A stretch of 64,000 nt of DNA, taken from NCBI RefSeq assembly GCF_026210795.1, contig NC_089449.1, positions 1-64,000 of the forward strand, in the 5' to 3' direction. Position 1 is the stretch's first letter. Each line of letters begins with the position of its first letter. Source of the DNA: Rhizophagus irregularis. Lineage: Eukaryota; Glomeromycota; Glomeromycetes; Glomerales; Glomeraceae. The notes under the pieces were generated by a model that searched no databases, was not told the DNA's origin, and was given only the letters and a program-made list of their open reading frames with translations. Positions 42,519 to 52,174 of the stretch are shown here, piece after piece. The position numbers and the translations under genes are program-made.

Positions 42519-42907
42519 GTGAACTATTAAGAGGGAAAGGTAGTGTAGCCCCTAGCGATGATTATAATTATGATCCTGTGGATGATATTACTGACAGTAT
42601 GGCTGGCATGACACTAAATAGTGCCACAATAAATGCTATCAAATCCGCCGTTAAAAGTGCCATTAAGAAATGTTCTAAGTGCGGTAGATTTGGACACACT
42701 TCTCGTAAGTGCTCTGTAAAGAAGAAAAAGAAAAGTAAGAAGTCTAAAAAGGGTAAGGTTAATCTCGCTATAGAACCAGATTCAGATTCAGATTCTTCTT
42801 CCAATACCTCATCTAACGATAGTTCTGATTCTGATTCAAGTTCAGATGATTCTTCCGATTCTGGAGGCGATATTACTGTTAATATTGCCAAGACAAAAAA
42901 AAAGTGA
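42512..42907 (+). CDS. CCHC zinc-knuckle (nucleocapsid-like) segment, -1 to Gag
   Basis: This frame is open from 42512, overlapping the Gag stop (42516-42518), to a TGA at 42905-42907. It has no early ATG (first at ~42599), so expression as a -1 extension of Gag at the GAT TTT TAA site is likely if the sequence is right. KCSKCGRFGHTSRKC is a perfect CX2CX4HX4C zinc knuckle, followed by a Lys-rich stretch and an acidic Ser/Asp run (SDSDSSSNTSSNDSS). Such knuckles bind the packaged nucleic acid. The frame ends in A9-G-TGA, a possible slippery site into the protease frame. Confidence 0.75.
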   Translation, partial: FLSELLRGKGSVAPSDDYNYDPVDDITDSMAGMTLNSATINAIKSAVKSAIKKCSKCGRFGHTSRKCSVKKKKKSKKSKKGKVNLAIEPDSDSDSSSNTSSNDSSDSDSSSDDSSDSGGDITVNIAKTKKK

Positions 42908-43713
42908 AGAAGGGGAGTGAATCCGAGAAATTATCCTCTAAAGAGATGTCTAGTGCCAAGCTGAGAAAAATACCACTAGAGGAGACTATTCGTAAAGTCC
43001 TTCATAGTGAGCTTAAACTAATCTTCCCCTCACATTTTTTTCAAGATTCTGGTCTCATTGCGTCCAAACAGATAGTGGCTTCTACGGAGGCAAAGATAGT
43101 ATCCCAAAATGATGTATCATCATCTTCAAAAGATTCGGATGAGTCCAGTCTGGAAGAGGAGTCTTTAGATGATCCTATGGAGATTGACTTCGTCAAGAAG
43201 AAGGAGCCGAAAACCAGTGTTGCCACTATAAAGTGCAAAATCAGGCGCTTGAAGATTCCAGCCATGACTCTAGACTCCGGAGCTGAGCCTCCAATTATAA
43301 CGAAAAACATTGTTGATCGTACTAAGGACAAAATAGATAAATCTGAAAAACATGACCTTAGCGGTGTAGCTACTGTCCCGATTGAATCTATTGGTATTGT
43401 CTGCAATCTGCCCATTACTCTAGCTCCTGGGTGCATCATTTATGAAGATTTTGTAGTTGTGGATTATCACAAGCCAACGCTAATATTTTCTAATCAACTC
43501 CTAAAGAAATATGGATGCGCAGTGGATTGGGCTACTAACGAGCTAAAGATCCCTCTTAATGGAAAGGATTATATTATCCCAGTGACTATGCATAAGATCA
43601 AGAATAAGCTCGAGGTGAATTGTGTGAGGACTACTCCCGAATGTGATGATCTGCCAGCTCCAGACAAGATTTCACAGGACTTGGATGCAGATGTGACATT
43701 AAAAAAAAAGTGA
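42904..43713 (+). CDS. Retropepsin-like aspartic protease, -1 to the zinc knuckle
   Basis: Open from the A9 run at 42895-42903 to TGA 43711-43713. A GTG at 42904 is in frame, but no ATG is near, so a -1 shift at A AAA AAG is the natural way in. After an acidic linker, IPAMTLDSGAEPPIITKNIV holds the D-S-G-A catalytic triad of retroviral-type proteases (Asp near residue 124). FVVVDYHKPTLIFSNQLLKK and CAVDWATNELKI fit the C-terminal strand-helix part. Retropepsins act as dimers and cut Gag polyproteins. It would process the Gag-like protein upstream, replacing the Ulp1-type cysteine protease of standard Polintons. Confidence 0.75.
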   Translation: MKKGSESEKLSSKEMSSAKLRKIPLEETIRKVLHSELKLIFPSHFFQDSGLIASKQIVASTEAKIVSQNDVSSSSKDSDESSLEEESLDDPMEIDFVKKKEPKTSVATIKCKIRRLKIPAMTLDSGAEPPIITKNIVDRTKDKIDKSEKHDLSGVATVPIESIGIVCNLPITLAPGCIIYEDFVVVDYHKPTLIFSNQLLKKYGCAVDWATNELKIPLNGKDYIIPVTMHKIKNKLEVNCVRTTPECDDLPAPDKISQDLDADVTLKKK

Positions 43714-43838
43714 GTTATGAGGAGCTTGAAAGAATGTTATATAACACTCTTAAGTCTAAAGAAAATCTCAATGAATCATGTGAGGAGTTGTTATTACGTT
43801 ATAATGAACTAAATGAAAAATATCTTTTACGTGGCTAG
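43710..43838 (+). CDS. Coiled-coil extension, -1 to the protease
   Basis: The protease frame also ends in A9-G-TGA (43701-43713). Shifting -1 there opens 42 more codons, beginning VSYEELERMLYNTLKSKENL and ending at TAG 43836-43838, with coiled-coil character. I recall similar wording continuing the protease in related Rhizophagus proteins, which supports real coding. It overlaps the 3' end of the HTH gene on the other strand by 12 bp. Confidence 0.5.
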   Translation: MSYEELERMLYNTLKSKENLNESCEELLLRYNELNEKYLLRG

Positions 43839-44282
43839 TATCCTATTCATTTCTTCTGTGATTTTTTCGCCTCTCTTATCTTCTTTCTCACAAAATGCTT
43901 TTAATTCCTCATTGCTTATATTTAAACTTTTTGAGCTTATTGAAGCTAGTGGTGTCTGAATAACAGGTAATTCAGAGATACGAACGGATTTAGACTTAGT
44001 TTTTTTTCCTCTAAACTTTTTTACCTTACTTCCAGAAATAACATTACATTCCACAGGGTCTGCTTGCTGAGGCGAACCAGGTTCTTCCGAAAATCGATTT
44101 ATGTCTTTAGGATCTATTTGTGGATGGGCTCCTCTCCATATTTGATATACCCGTCGTGATGATATTTTGTACTTGTTAGCCATGGCTTCCGATGCTCGCT
44201 TCATTGAATTTTTAGCTTTAATAATATCCTGAATATCTTCAGCTGATAGGGGGGTCGCATCTGAACGTAGATACCGAAGCAT
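43827..44282 (-). CDS. Helix-turn-helix DNA-binding protein
   Basis: 151 residues from ATG 44282. Residues ~14-52 (SAEDIQDIIKAKNSMKRASE..MANKYKISSRRVYQIWRG) form a recombinase/homeodomain-like helix-turn-helix, with KISSRRVYQIW as recognition helix. A basic KKFRGKKTKSKS segment follows and a helical tail ends the protein. It is divergent from the membrane-protein gene; the 237 bp between them contain repeated TCGATAT and TTTTCGGTAGATTC motifs that could be its binding sites. It may be a regulator or a transposition accessory factor. Confidence 0.6.
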   Translation of the reverse strand: MLRYLRSDATPLSAEDIQDIIKAKNSMKRASEAMANKYKISSRRVYQIWRGAHPQIDPKDINRFSEEPGSPQQADPVECNVISGSKVKKFRGKKTKSKSVRISELPVIQTPLASISSKSLNISNEELKAFCEKEDKRGEKITEEMNRILAT

Positions 44283-44519
44283 TTTTACAGATAGATATAA
44301 AAAAATCTTTCGAAAAATTATCGGTGTATTTTCGATATAATTTCGATATTCAATCGATTTTTGTTCGATATTATCGATTTATTTTCGGTAGATTCGGTAC
44401 ATTCGATCCATCCGATATATTCAGTATATTCAGTACTATCAATATATTTTCGGTAGATTCAGTCCAGAAATTTTTAGACACATTTTTTATATTAGCAACT
44501 AAGCCGAAAAAAAAAGGCT
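44283..44519. promoter_or_regulatory. Divergent control region with TCGATAT and TTTTCGGTAGATTC repeats
   Basis: TTTCGATAT/TCGATTTTTGTTCGATATT steps occur from 44325 to 44385, and TATTTTCGGTAGATTC occurs twice (44387 and 44449), separated by ATTCGATCC/ATTCAGTA steps. The density of one short motif family between a divergent HTH gene and its neighbour suggests operator-like sites. No gene lies here. Confidence 0.45.
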
Positions 44520-45572
44520 ATGACCAATGTATATACCTTGAAAAATATCAATAATAAAGATAATGATTCCTTTAAGGGGGTCGGACAACGACTTGGTGGT
44601 ACATATGAGCAAGAGTTTAAAGAAAAATTATATTCCACTATTAAATCTAAAGCCGAAATTAATGATCTCAGCGAAAAGCTGGTAGATAAGTACAATGAGC
44701 GAGAAAAGGAGTTTGAAAATAAAGCTAGCCAGTTAATTGCATCCACTACTAAAGTTAGATCCCAACTTATTTCTGAACGAAAGTCTCATACTGAGAGTCA
44801 ACGTGAGCTTGAAGCCAAATATACTGCCGAAATCCAATCGCTCAAATCTAAGATTAAAACACTGAAAAGAGAGGGGACTTTAGCCCAGAAAGCTTCATCC
44901 GCCGACAAGACCAAGATTCTTTCTCTTGAAACTAAAGTACGTGAATTGGAAGGTAAGTTGGATGACTTGGAACTAGAACAGGTGCTCCATGATTCGAATG
45001 CAGTGGGAGGACTTCTAGAGGAGCCGGCCCAAACTGATCCCAAAGAAATCGATTCTCTCAGGCTTGAATTAGAACAAATAAAGGAGGACCTTAATTCAAA
45101 AGAATATGAAATAGAATGTATGGAAAAAGGGAAAGAGTCATCAGATAGTATGTACAAACGGGAAATAGATATTCTGTCTTCGGGGCGATTAAAGTTAATA
45201 GATGAAAATAGATCCCTCAGGGACCAGTTAGCGTCAAAGAAAAATAATGAAGTAGATACTCCACCCCTGCCTATGAATGATTCATCGCAACTTGATCCTG
45301 AAGGGACCCTTTCCACTTTTAATCCTTCGTCCCAAATAATTTCTGTAGGTGGTGCAGAAGCAGTATCTTTACCGGTGACTGCTCCTATCATTGCGAGTTC
45401 CTCGATGTCGCCTATGTTAATATATTCTATACTTACCCTAGTACTTATTACAATTATATGCTTCATGGTCAGGAAATGGTGGAATTCACGGAAAAAAAGT
45501 AACCAATTTTTCACCTACGAAAATTATATAAATAGAGAACATAGACCGGATTTTTATTATCTCAAATCCTAA
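44520..45572 (+). CDS. Coiled-coil protein with C-terminal membrane anchor
   Basis: 350 residues from ATG 44520. Residues ~25-255 are almost continuous coiled coil (EKLVDKYNEREKEFENKASQ, EIQSLKSKIKTLKREG...). A Pro/Ser linker follows, then one hydrophobic segment at ~297-317 (MLIYSILTLVLITIICFMV) with a basic R-K-W-W stop-transfer and a 30-residue tail. There is no signal peptide, so it is a tail-proximal membrane protein. In an element with packaging and Gag genes this could be a particle or membrane-fusion/attachment component, but no homology was recognised. Its first codons align with SYEELE/KYNE-type coils of the protease extension. Confidence 0.65.
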   Translation: MTNVYTLKNINNKDNDSFKGVGQRLGGTYEQEFKEKLYSTIKSKAEINDLSEKLVDKYNEREKEFENKASQLIASTTKVRSQLISERKSHTESQRELEAKYTAEIQSLKSKIKTLKREGTLAQKASSADKTKILSLETKVRELEGKLDDLELEQVLHDSNAVGGLLEEPAQTDPKEIDSLRLELEQIKEDLNSKEYEIECMEKGKESSDSMYKREIDILSSGRLKLIDENRSLRDQLASKKNNEVDTPPLPMNDSSQLDPEGTLSTFNPSSQIISVGGAEAVSLPVTAPIIASSSMSPMLIYSILTLVLITIICFMVRKWWNSRKKSNQFFTYENYINREHRPDFYYLKS

Positions 45573-45576
45573 TCGA

Positions 45577-45915
45577 TTACCGTATAAGTACTGGAGCTAG
45601 TGGAACTTCTTCGAATCTTTTTTCGATATGAGACAATATCGTTTCTGCTAAATCTTTGGGCGGATTAATTAAGATCTTTTCAGCATCGGCTACCGTACAT
45701 CCTAATAACCATCCAATATGAATCCGGTCACCTCCCTTACCATTATGCCCATGGTGTTGTAAAAATCGATAGTCTTCCATTACAATATCCGTCATTTTCT
45801 CCTGATCAGCTATTATTTTACAAAATTCCTGTCTATCCTCTTCTGTGATTGGGAAATGGATTTTGTTGGGTTCGAAGCCTATGTACTGGAAAACTTGGTC
45901 ACGTAATTCGGCCAT
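45577..45915 (-). CDS. Small protein of unknown function
   Basis: About 112 residues from ATG 45915 (MAELRDQVFQYIGFEPNKIH); the longer frame upstream has only a TTG start. The middle contains MEDYRFLQHHGHNGKGGDRIHIGWLLGC, a His/Gly-rich loop that might bind metal or phosphate. Its stop lies only 4 bp from the stop of the membrane-protein gene on the other strand. No family recognised. Confidence 0.6.
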   Translation of the reverse strand: MAELRDQVFQYIGFEPNKIHFPITEEDRQEFCKIIADQEKMTDIVMEDYRFLQHHGHNGKGGDRIHIGWLLGCTVADAEKILINPPKDLAETILSHIEKRFEEVPLAPVLIR

Positions 45916-46205
45916 TATACCAATAAAGCTTATCTTTAAAATATGTGGATTTTTCGGCTGATCGTATCTCAAGGATACGGTTTTGCCAAATTAAAATACT
46001 AATGATCATCTCTGGGCATATCCGAGGCTGGGCTATATGATCGGAGGGATGGATCTCTCATGTTCAGGGTCGGAAGATCGATTATAGGAATTGATGTTAG
46101 CCAGTATTATTGCACGAGAAAAAATATGCGGTCATAAATAATGTTGCAAGTATTCTAGCAGAGGTGTGGCAATTTCAGCTAAGAATACTTGACAATATAA
46201 CTTAT
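45916..46205. other. Intergenic region, nothing recognised
   Basis: About 290 bp between two minus-strand genes. It contains mixed sequence with GATCATC and GATCGGAGG-like steps but no frame, and no clear T-tract core on the minus strand. Confidence 0.4.
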
Positions 46206-46832
46206 CTAAGTGCTTTCGGTCACATCCTCAAGATGGAAATACCATAAATTACTAATCTCATCTAGTGCCCCAATTTCTGATATATGAGGTAAGGTAGGTA
46301 GGTCAGCAATTATCTCATTTTTTCGCATGGATGAAACTGGGCCGATTTCTTCTGGAATTGATACATGCTCTTTATAACGCATATGATAGACCAATTTGTG
46401 AAAGAATAAATTATACTCTTCAATACATTTTGCAAGCTCGCTAGGATATCGAGCAAAATCAGAGCATATTTTTTCCCTCATTTCGTCATCTACTGAGAGG
46501 TTTTTATCTTTTGAAATTTTCCTAGCGCATTTCATAAATGTCTCCCATAATACCTCGATAGGGTTGCTTGCCATGAAAATCTCATAGCTAAGCCATTTAC
46601 CATGAAATATTTCATATGAACTACCTATCTTTTGATACAACATTTCTTGTGCTTCTATGACAGCGTTTCTATAGGCGCGTTTATAAGCATTTCCACGGGA
46701 TACCATCATCTTGGAAGTAATACCATTAACTATGATATTCTCCTTCACAAAACCCTCAAGCCATGATTTGGCTTTCTTTTGAGCATGGTCATCTATTTGC
46801 TTATATTTCTCATCCGGATCCTTAATTTGCAT
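46206..46832 (-). CDS. 208-residue protein translationally coupled to the polymerase gene
   Basis: The ATG at 46832 overlaps the polymerase stop as TAATG (one shared base). The protein is helix-rich (KKAKSWLEGFVKENIIVNG, RGNAYKRAYRNAVIEAQEML), has no Cys pairs or membrane segment and belongs to no family I know. There is no room for its own promoter unless it lies inside the polymerase gene. In eukaryotes TAATG overlaps are rare and allow termination-reinitiation, as in some viruses and non-LTR retrotransposons. A replication accessory role is suggested by position only. Confidence 0.65.
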   Translation of the reverse strand: MQIKDPDEKYKQIDDHAQKKAKSWLEGFVKENIIVNGITSKMMVSRGNAYKRAYRNAVIEAQEMLYQKIGSSYEIFHGKWLSYEIFMASNPIEVLWETFMKCARKISKDKNLSVDDEMREKICSDFARYPSELAKCIEEYNLFFHKLVYHMRYKEHVSIPEEIGPVSSMRKNEIIADLPTLPHISEIGALDEISNLWYFHLEDVTEST

Positions 46833-49800
46833 TATTTTATCTGAGGGGGTCGCTCATGTCTTTTATCATACATGATAAATCGGGCACAGAGACCAATGAT
46901 AGTTTTTTCGTAATAATGATATAAATCTAACTCCTTACCCAATTCCTTAGCTACGTCCACAAATTCCATTTTCTCGCCTTTAGTTGGTTCTAACTTTCTA
47001 CCATGTAAATCAAAAGTCGTATCTGGATGAGTTACTACGTAACTAAAGCGCCCACCTGGTACCGGAATCTTAGTATCATATTTTCCTTTCATTCGTCCTA
47101 TAAAACGCTGAACAGCTTTGTTATCTTTATCGGGTTTCCAAGCGTCAGTCTCTATAAATTGTTCAAAATTCCACTGCTCATGATTAATTATAGCATCCCT
47201 GAGAACGTCTTCAACAATCTCATGGAGTGATTGGACGTTATTAATATCCATAGCCCTTCGCATAATACGATCCCCTATAGTTTTGAAAACTTGGGATTTA
47301 CCCTGCTTCACAGTATCTATTCCCCTTATAAAAGGCTCTCTTGGTTCGAAGTTAGGAGTCTCTTCATGGTCAATGCCAAAATATTTTTTCTTTCCGGTAA
47401 ACGCTACTGGAAATAGTACTTCCTCGTAGGCCATTTTAAGATAATCTGACCTAGTCTTGAGCCTGAGGAAAGTATTCACATCATTGCGCAATTTTTCCAT
47501 TACACCCATAGTAGTCTTGACCATCTCGGTCCAATACTCTAGTTTAAAGATTTCTCCCTTCCCATCATTATAAGCCAGATCGTATTTCTCATAGCAGGAA
47601 TCTGGACAAATGAGATATAAGGAATCGGTATCACCGTATTTTATCCTAAAGCCTTTCTTTCTAACGTACTCTGCAACACGTTTGATAATTTCTTGCCCAG
47701 CCGAAGTAACACCTCCAGCAAGTTCGAGTATGTAGAATGGGGAGCCACTTCTGCCCGTCACACCATAGAATGAATTCATATACAATTTAATGGCTTTCTG
47801 CTTAGAATTTAAAGAATCATAGGCAAAGCAGACAGAACTGTATTCTTTTATAAAATTATCATATGATAAATCAATAAAAGGATCTAAGATTTTAACCATC
47901 TCAGTACGCTTCTTCACATTCTTCGTCGAGGACAAAACATCTTTGATTGCATCCGCTATTGAGATAGATCCGCTGGCATGATCCCTTTGGGATCCATCCA
48001 TTCTACTTTTGACCTTTCCCATATATTCCTTTTTCTTTCCAATAGGCTTTAGCTGGGCTTTTATTTCATTTCGCATTCTCCCCAATCTCTCCAATATCTT
48101 TGGGAAAAGACCTTTCTGATCAGGCTTATTCCCATGCCGTATAGTCCAGGCTCGTATAGGATTACCATTATACTTGAACTCGATATTGTGAAGTACTTTA
48201 TTCTCTCTTTCTAACTCATCTGCTTCCGAAAGTGTTGAGACCATCTTCTCGGGTGAGAGGTTGTAAGTCATAATTATGCTAGGATACAAGGATCTAAAGT
48301 CTAAACCAGTGACAGGACGTTTATTTTTGAGACCCTTTACTGGCGGGAAAACATATGCTCCCGGAAACTTCCCAGATGCTTTCTGATCGGAAGTTTTCAT
48401 GCTAAATAGTATGTCCTGGGTCCATGCTTCCGCACCCAAGAGGTTGGATACTTTTGTCCCTATGGCATAATAATGTGTATCAAATAGAGTTATATATGCT
48501 ATCGAAGCAACTTCTCTATAATCATTTATTATATTATGCCTGACCGCGAGCTCCTGACAACGTAAGGCGTCTATGGTACAGTAATTAGCTATTTCGTGCA
48601 TATTTTCAGTGGAAGAGTCTGAAATCCTACCCCTCGCTTCTGAATAGTACTTCCATAATTTGCTCATAGGTAAATCGGCTTTGCTGTCGAGACCACAATC
48701 TTCTAAGAAGTATTTGAGTGATCTTCTCTCTGAACGGGGGAAAAGTTGCAACAAACTCGCGCAAACGTCAATTGGTACGCATCCGGGAAGCTTAAGAAAA
48801 GATGATTCAAAGCTCAAATTATTGGTACCAAATTTGATGTTAATAGATTCACGACCTTCTGTTCTTCTGAAGTTCCTGTCCGTTTTCTTCGCCCATTGGT
48901 CCCTATAAAAGAAACCACTGCTTAATGGCTTTCCAGTTCCACCGAAATAATTCCAAATGAGAATGGATTGAATATTGGCTGTCTTACGCGGATTTGCTGA
49001 CATTTGTTGGACCATCCAGTCAAGAACCTTTAATTTTGTAGCCTTCTCCACTATAAATGGCCAATCATATCCAGAATCGTTAAAGCCAAGCTGGATGTCT
49101 GGGGCAAAAGATTTCCAACATAGAGCAAATGCCTTTAAGAGATTGGTCTGATTCCCGCATATGATGGTCATGCAACGTGGATCTGGTGCCGTCTCAAGAT
49201 CAACGAGACGTATTTGTTCTAGTGGTTTTGGGTCATCTTTCCAGTGAACTGTCATACAGATCATAAAAACTTGAGCTGTATCATTTTCTGCTTGTGGGAC
49301 ATTACCTAACCCACGCGAATCGTATGTTTCTATGTCCCATGTTAGAACTAATGCTCGGTCACGAGAAAAGAGAGAAGATGGATAAATTTTATAAAGTGAT
49401 CCAAAATCAACTATGGGTTGGAAATTACCAATGTGAACATAAAATGCATGCGGACAATATTGGGATTTCGCATAATAAGGTGCACTGAAATTATATTTGT
49501 AGTCGCTTATTAACCCCCATCCAGAAAGTGGTATTCTATACTCTCTTGCGACTTTACGGTAATATGTGCCCGTATCATCTGAAGCGGTTTCTATCCTATT
49601 TTCTTGATCGACCTTCGAATTATAGTTTGAAATAATATCGAGAGCAGTGAACCTTATATCTTTATTAGGTGCAATGATGCGAAGATAAGACTTTTTTTCC
49701 GCATGGTAGCCACGAATAGGATATGCCTTTATGCACTCCCTTCGGATCAGATTCATGTTTACTCTATTCTCCTGGCTGTCTTTTTCAGTAGCGAGTAAGT

Positions 49801-50203
49801 GCTTTATTTTGGACCAGAATTTAGGAATACTTGCATTTTCAGAAACGCGAATATCGAAAAATACCTTGATACCAGTAATGGTGACGACTGCCTTCTGGCC
49901 ATTAACGAGATGTCCATAGATTCGAAGAACATAATGGGGGATTTTATTAACATTCTCTTTGGCTTCTTCTATGTCGTATGACACGAATGGAATATCTCGA
50001 TGATTCGCTATCTCAACTTTGAGAGTTGAAGTTGACCCCTCATCATTTCTCATAGCTAATTTATTACGGGTTGAGAAACCCGCCAAGTAATTCTCACCGC
50101 CATATCTGATTACCTGACCCAATGATGTTTTTTCTTTTTCAGCCTCTGGGTGAAAAAGGGCGGGGGCGTCGATGAACTCTGAAAGTGAGGATTGTTCGGC
50201 CAT
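46832..50203 (-). CDS. Family B DNA polymerase (Pol delta/large-DNA-virus type)
   Basis: 1,123 residues from ATG 50203 ([15 protein letters not shown]); an upstream TTG in frame lies in the promoter and is not chosen. The proofreading exonuclease has Exo [10 protein letters not shown] (~287), Exo [14 protein letters not shown] (~372) and Exo [12 protein letters not shown] (~541). The polymerase has motif [21 protein letters not shown] (~630), motif [13 protein letters not shown] (~803), motif C YGDTDSLY (~854) and KKKYFGI (~936). DFRSLYPSI and the [11 protein letters not shown] insert follow cellular/viral RNA- or DNA-primed enzymes; the TPR1/TPR2 layout of protein-primed polymerases is not apparent. 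The frame is intact. The first ~15 codons come from the TIR and equal those of the primase. It should replicate the element. Confidence 0.93.
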   Translation of the reverse strand: MAEQSSLSEFIDAPALFHPEAEKEKTSLGQVIRYGGENYLAGFSTRNKLAMRNDEGSTSTLKVEIANHRDIPFVSYDIEEAKENVNKIPHYVLRIYGHLVNGQKAVVTITGIKVFFDIRVSENASIPKFWSKIKHLLATEKDSQENRVNMNLIRRECIKAYPIRGYHAEKKSYLRIIAPNKDIRFTALDIISNYNSKVDQENRIETASDDTGTYYRKVAREYRIPLSGWGLISDYKYNFSAPYYAKSQYCPHAFYVHIGNFQPIVDFGSLYKIYPSSLFSRDRALVLTWDIETYDSRGLGNVPQAENDTAQVFMICMTVHWKDDPKPLEQIRLVDLETAPDPRCMTIICGNQTNLLKAFALCWKSFAPDIQLGFNDSGYDWPFIVEKATKLKVLDWMVQQMSANPRKTANIQSILIWNYFGGTGKPLSSGFFYRDQWAKKTDRNFRRTEGRESINIKFGTNNLSFESSFLKLPGCVPIDVCASLLQLFPRSERRSLKYFLEDCGLDSKADLPMSKLWKYYSEARGRISDSSTENMHEIANYCTIDALRCQELAVRHNIINDYREVASIAYITLFDTHYYAIGTKVSNLLGAEAWTQDILFSMKTSDQKASGKFPGAYVFPPVKGLKNKRPVTGLDFRSLYPSIIMTYNLSPEKMVSTLSEADELERENKVLHNIEFKYNGNPIRAWTIRHGNKPDQKGLFPKILERLGRMRNEIKAQLKPIGKKKEYMGKVKSRMDGSQRDHASGSISIADAIKDVLSSTKNVKKRTEMVKILDPFIDLSYDNFIKEYSSVCFAYDSLNSKQKAIKLYMNSFYGVTGRSGSPFYILELAGGVTSAGQEIIKRVAEYVRKKGFRIKYGDTDSLYLICPDSCYEKYDLAYNDGKGEIFKLEYWTEMVKTTMGVMEKLRNDVNTFLRLKTRSDYLKMAYEEVLFPVAFTGKKKYFGIDHEETPNFEPREPFIRGIDTVKQGKSQVFKTIGDRIMRRAMDINNVQSLHEIVEDVLRDAIINHEQWNFEQFIETDAWKPDKDNKAVQRFIGRMKGKYDTKIPVPGGRFSYVVTHPDTTFDLHGRKLEPTKGEKMEFVDVAKELGKELDLYHYYEKTIIGLCARFIMYDKRHERPPQIK

Positions 50204-50309
50204 TTTTTTCGAAAGATTTATAGTTATACCAAATCTCAAGGTATATTATTCGCAAGAAAAAAGTTTAAAATGAAAATAATTCCCCAACATTATTAATTGA
50301 TATATACAA
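50204..50309 (-). promoter_or_regulatory. Shared bidirectional promoter region in right TIR
   Basis: Mirror of 16360-16465. It serves the polymerase on the minus strand and the zinc protein on the plus strand. The T-tract with TTGCGAATAATATACC and the TATAACTATAAATC stretch precede ATG 50203 exactly as they precede the primase ATG. Confidence 0.6.
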
Positions 50310-50621
50310 ATGGGAGGCGGAAAAAAGCTGACACCTTGGAATTTTTATTATTGTCCATATATTCTTAGGACTGGAGAAGTGTGCAATCGGAGATGCTATG
50401 ATCCAAAGGGATGTAAAGTCCATCAGAATTCTAGGCAAGTTCTTTGCAAAGAACCCGGGTGTAAAGAGAATACAAGATCCAAATATGACTATTGCGATAC
50501 GCATGCAAAAAAACATAGATCAAGGGAACATTATCATCAGAAAAAGCAGGCTAAGTTGGCTTCGACAGAGATACTGATAGGTAATTTAGATATAAACAAA
50601 AATAATACGACTTGTCACTAG
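50310..50621 (+). CDS. Small Cys/His-rich zinc-binding protein, right TIR copy
   Basis: 103 residues, identical to the left-TIR copy except R for W at residue 27 (CNRRC) and I for V at 90. It has the same zinc-ligand pattern and basic HAKKHRSREHYHQKK segment. Being in both TIRs, it has two copies per element, each sharing a divergent promoter with a replication gene. A regulator or TIR-binding role is plausible but unproven. Confidence 0.75.
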   Translation: MGGGKKLTPWNFYYCPYILRTGEVCNRRCYDPKGCKVHQNSRQVLCKEPGCKENTRSKYDYCDTHAKKHRSREHYHQKKQAKLASTEILIGNLDINKNNTTCH

Positions 50622-52134
50622 TGACACGATCTCTTTGGGATTCACTAGAAAAATCCGTCCAAGTTTACTGGGACGAGTTAGGACGGAAACCAGGACGGAA
50701 AATTATAGCTAAATGGCATTGTCGAATCGAACTAAAGGGAATTTGAATACCCGTCCTAGTTGTCATAGTTGTCCTAGAAAAAATGCAAGATCCCAGACTT
50801 TTTTATTTTTTTACATATAGGTATATATAGCATGCATACATAACATACATACATAGCATGCATAAGATATAAAAAATCGGTTTTTCCAAGAACTTTACTT
50901 TTTACTAGGACAACTATGACAACTAGGACATAGTATATAAGAACAAGTTAGATCAAAGAAAGAAGCTTTTCTCCCATATCAAAACCCGTCCTAGTTCCCA
51001 TCCTAGTTGACCCAATAACTTAGACAACTAGGACGGAATTTTTAGAACGAAATCCATCTCAAAAATATGTTTACATATTGCACCTCCAATTCTTTACTAA
51101 CCAACCATCTGCCAGACTGGAGCTAGGAAGATTTCAGAAATATATGGATACAAAAATATGTGATACAAATGCATATATATTGGATTCCAGAAATGTTCCA
51201 GAAATGTTCCCGTTACTAGCCCGTAACTATGAATGGCTGTTCTGGTGATGGAACAGTATCACGTGTCTGGCGCAGTACCGGCCAGCATTATTTCACAATT
51301 TCAGTCAGAACTTTGGGTATAAGAAGTCGGCATCCAAGCTGACATTCCATAACACTTCCATGATGGTTCCTCACTAGTTCCATGACAGCTTCACAGAAGT
51401 TCCAGGACACTATCAAGTCACCATCATGGTACTAAGCTGGATCCTCGAATCACATGCCCAAAAGATCGGCCAAAATTATGGTATAGTGCCGGCCAAAATT
51501 AATCGCAGATCTACTGCACCACCTAACATGATATTTTTTTACCATATTTCAGCATTTTGATAAATAACAAAATAAGTAAAAAAGAAAAGCACCCTCGAAT
51601 CCTTAACAGGCAACCAAAGAGGCGCAGAATGGCAAAAACTTCATCATAAAACTTAGAATCCAAATAATTGCAGACAGGCTGGACCTCCAACATAGAATTT
51701 AATAACCAATCAACCATAGAACCCCAATAACATAAATTATATTAGAAAATGATTATTGGCGCAGAGAACCAAACAAAAATAGGTACATTTCGATTATTTA
51801 GTAACAGTAATATTTAGGTTATTTAATCACATGATCACAAATAATAAATGGGAAAAAGCTAAAGAAAAGCGGATTCAAAGGGAAGGAATATAGTAAGAAA
51901 AATAACTAGGTATACAAAATTGTCACAAACAGGTTATTTAGTTAGAGTATTTAATCATATTTAGGTTATTAACTTTAGATTATTTAGATATATTTAAATT
52001 ATTTAGTTATATTTAGATTATTTATAGTCATACTTAGATTATTTAGTTATATTTAGATTATTTATAGTCATACTTAGATTATTTAGTTATAGTTAGATTA
52101 TTTTATTACTAAATAACCTAGTCTAAGTTGTTGC

Positions 52135-52174
52135 TTTATGACTAAATAATATAATTATATTATTTAGTCATAAA
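52135..52174. repeat. 40-nt palindrome at the right tip
   Basis: TTTATGACTAAATAATATAA followed by its exact reverse complement. The outer CGGCT (52175-52179) is no longer matched on the inner arm (TTGC), unlike the perfect 50-nt palindrome at the left tip. The tip ends at 52179, next to ATATC. Confidence 0.9.

Noticed and set aside
40431-43838. Gag/protease cassette as a nested LTR retrotransposon
   Set aside because: No LTRs or target duplication around it and no reverse transcriptase; spacing to neighbouring element genes is tight.
46832-50203. Protein-primed polymerase as in standard Polintons
   Set aside because: Motif A (DFRSLYPSI), the insert before motif B and the presence of a primase-helicase fit RNA/DNA-primed enzymes better. 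A phylogeny would be decisive.
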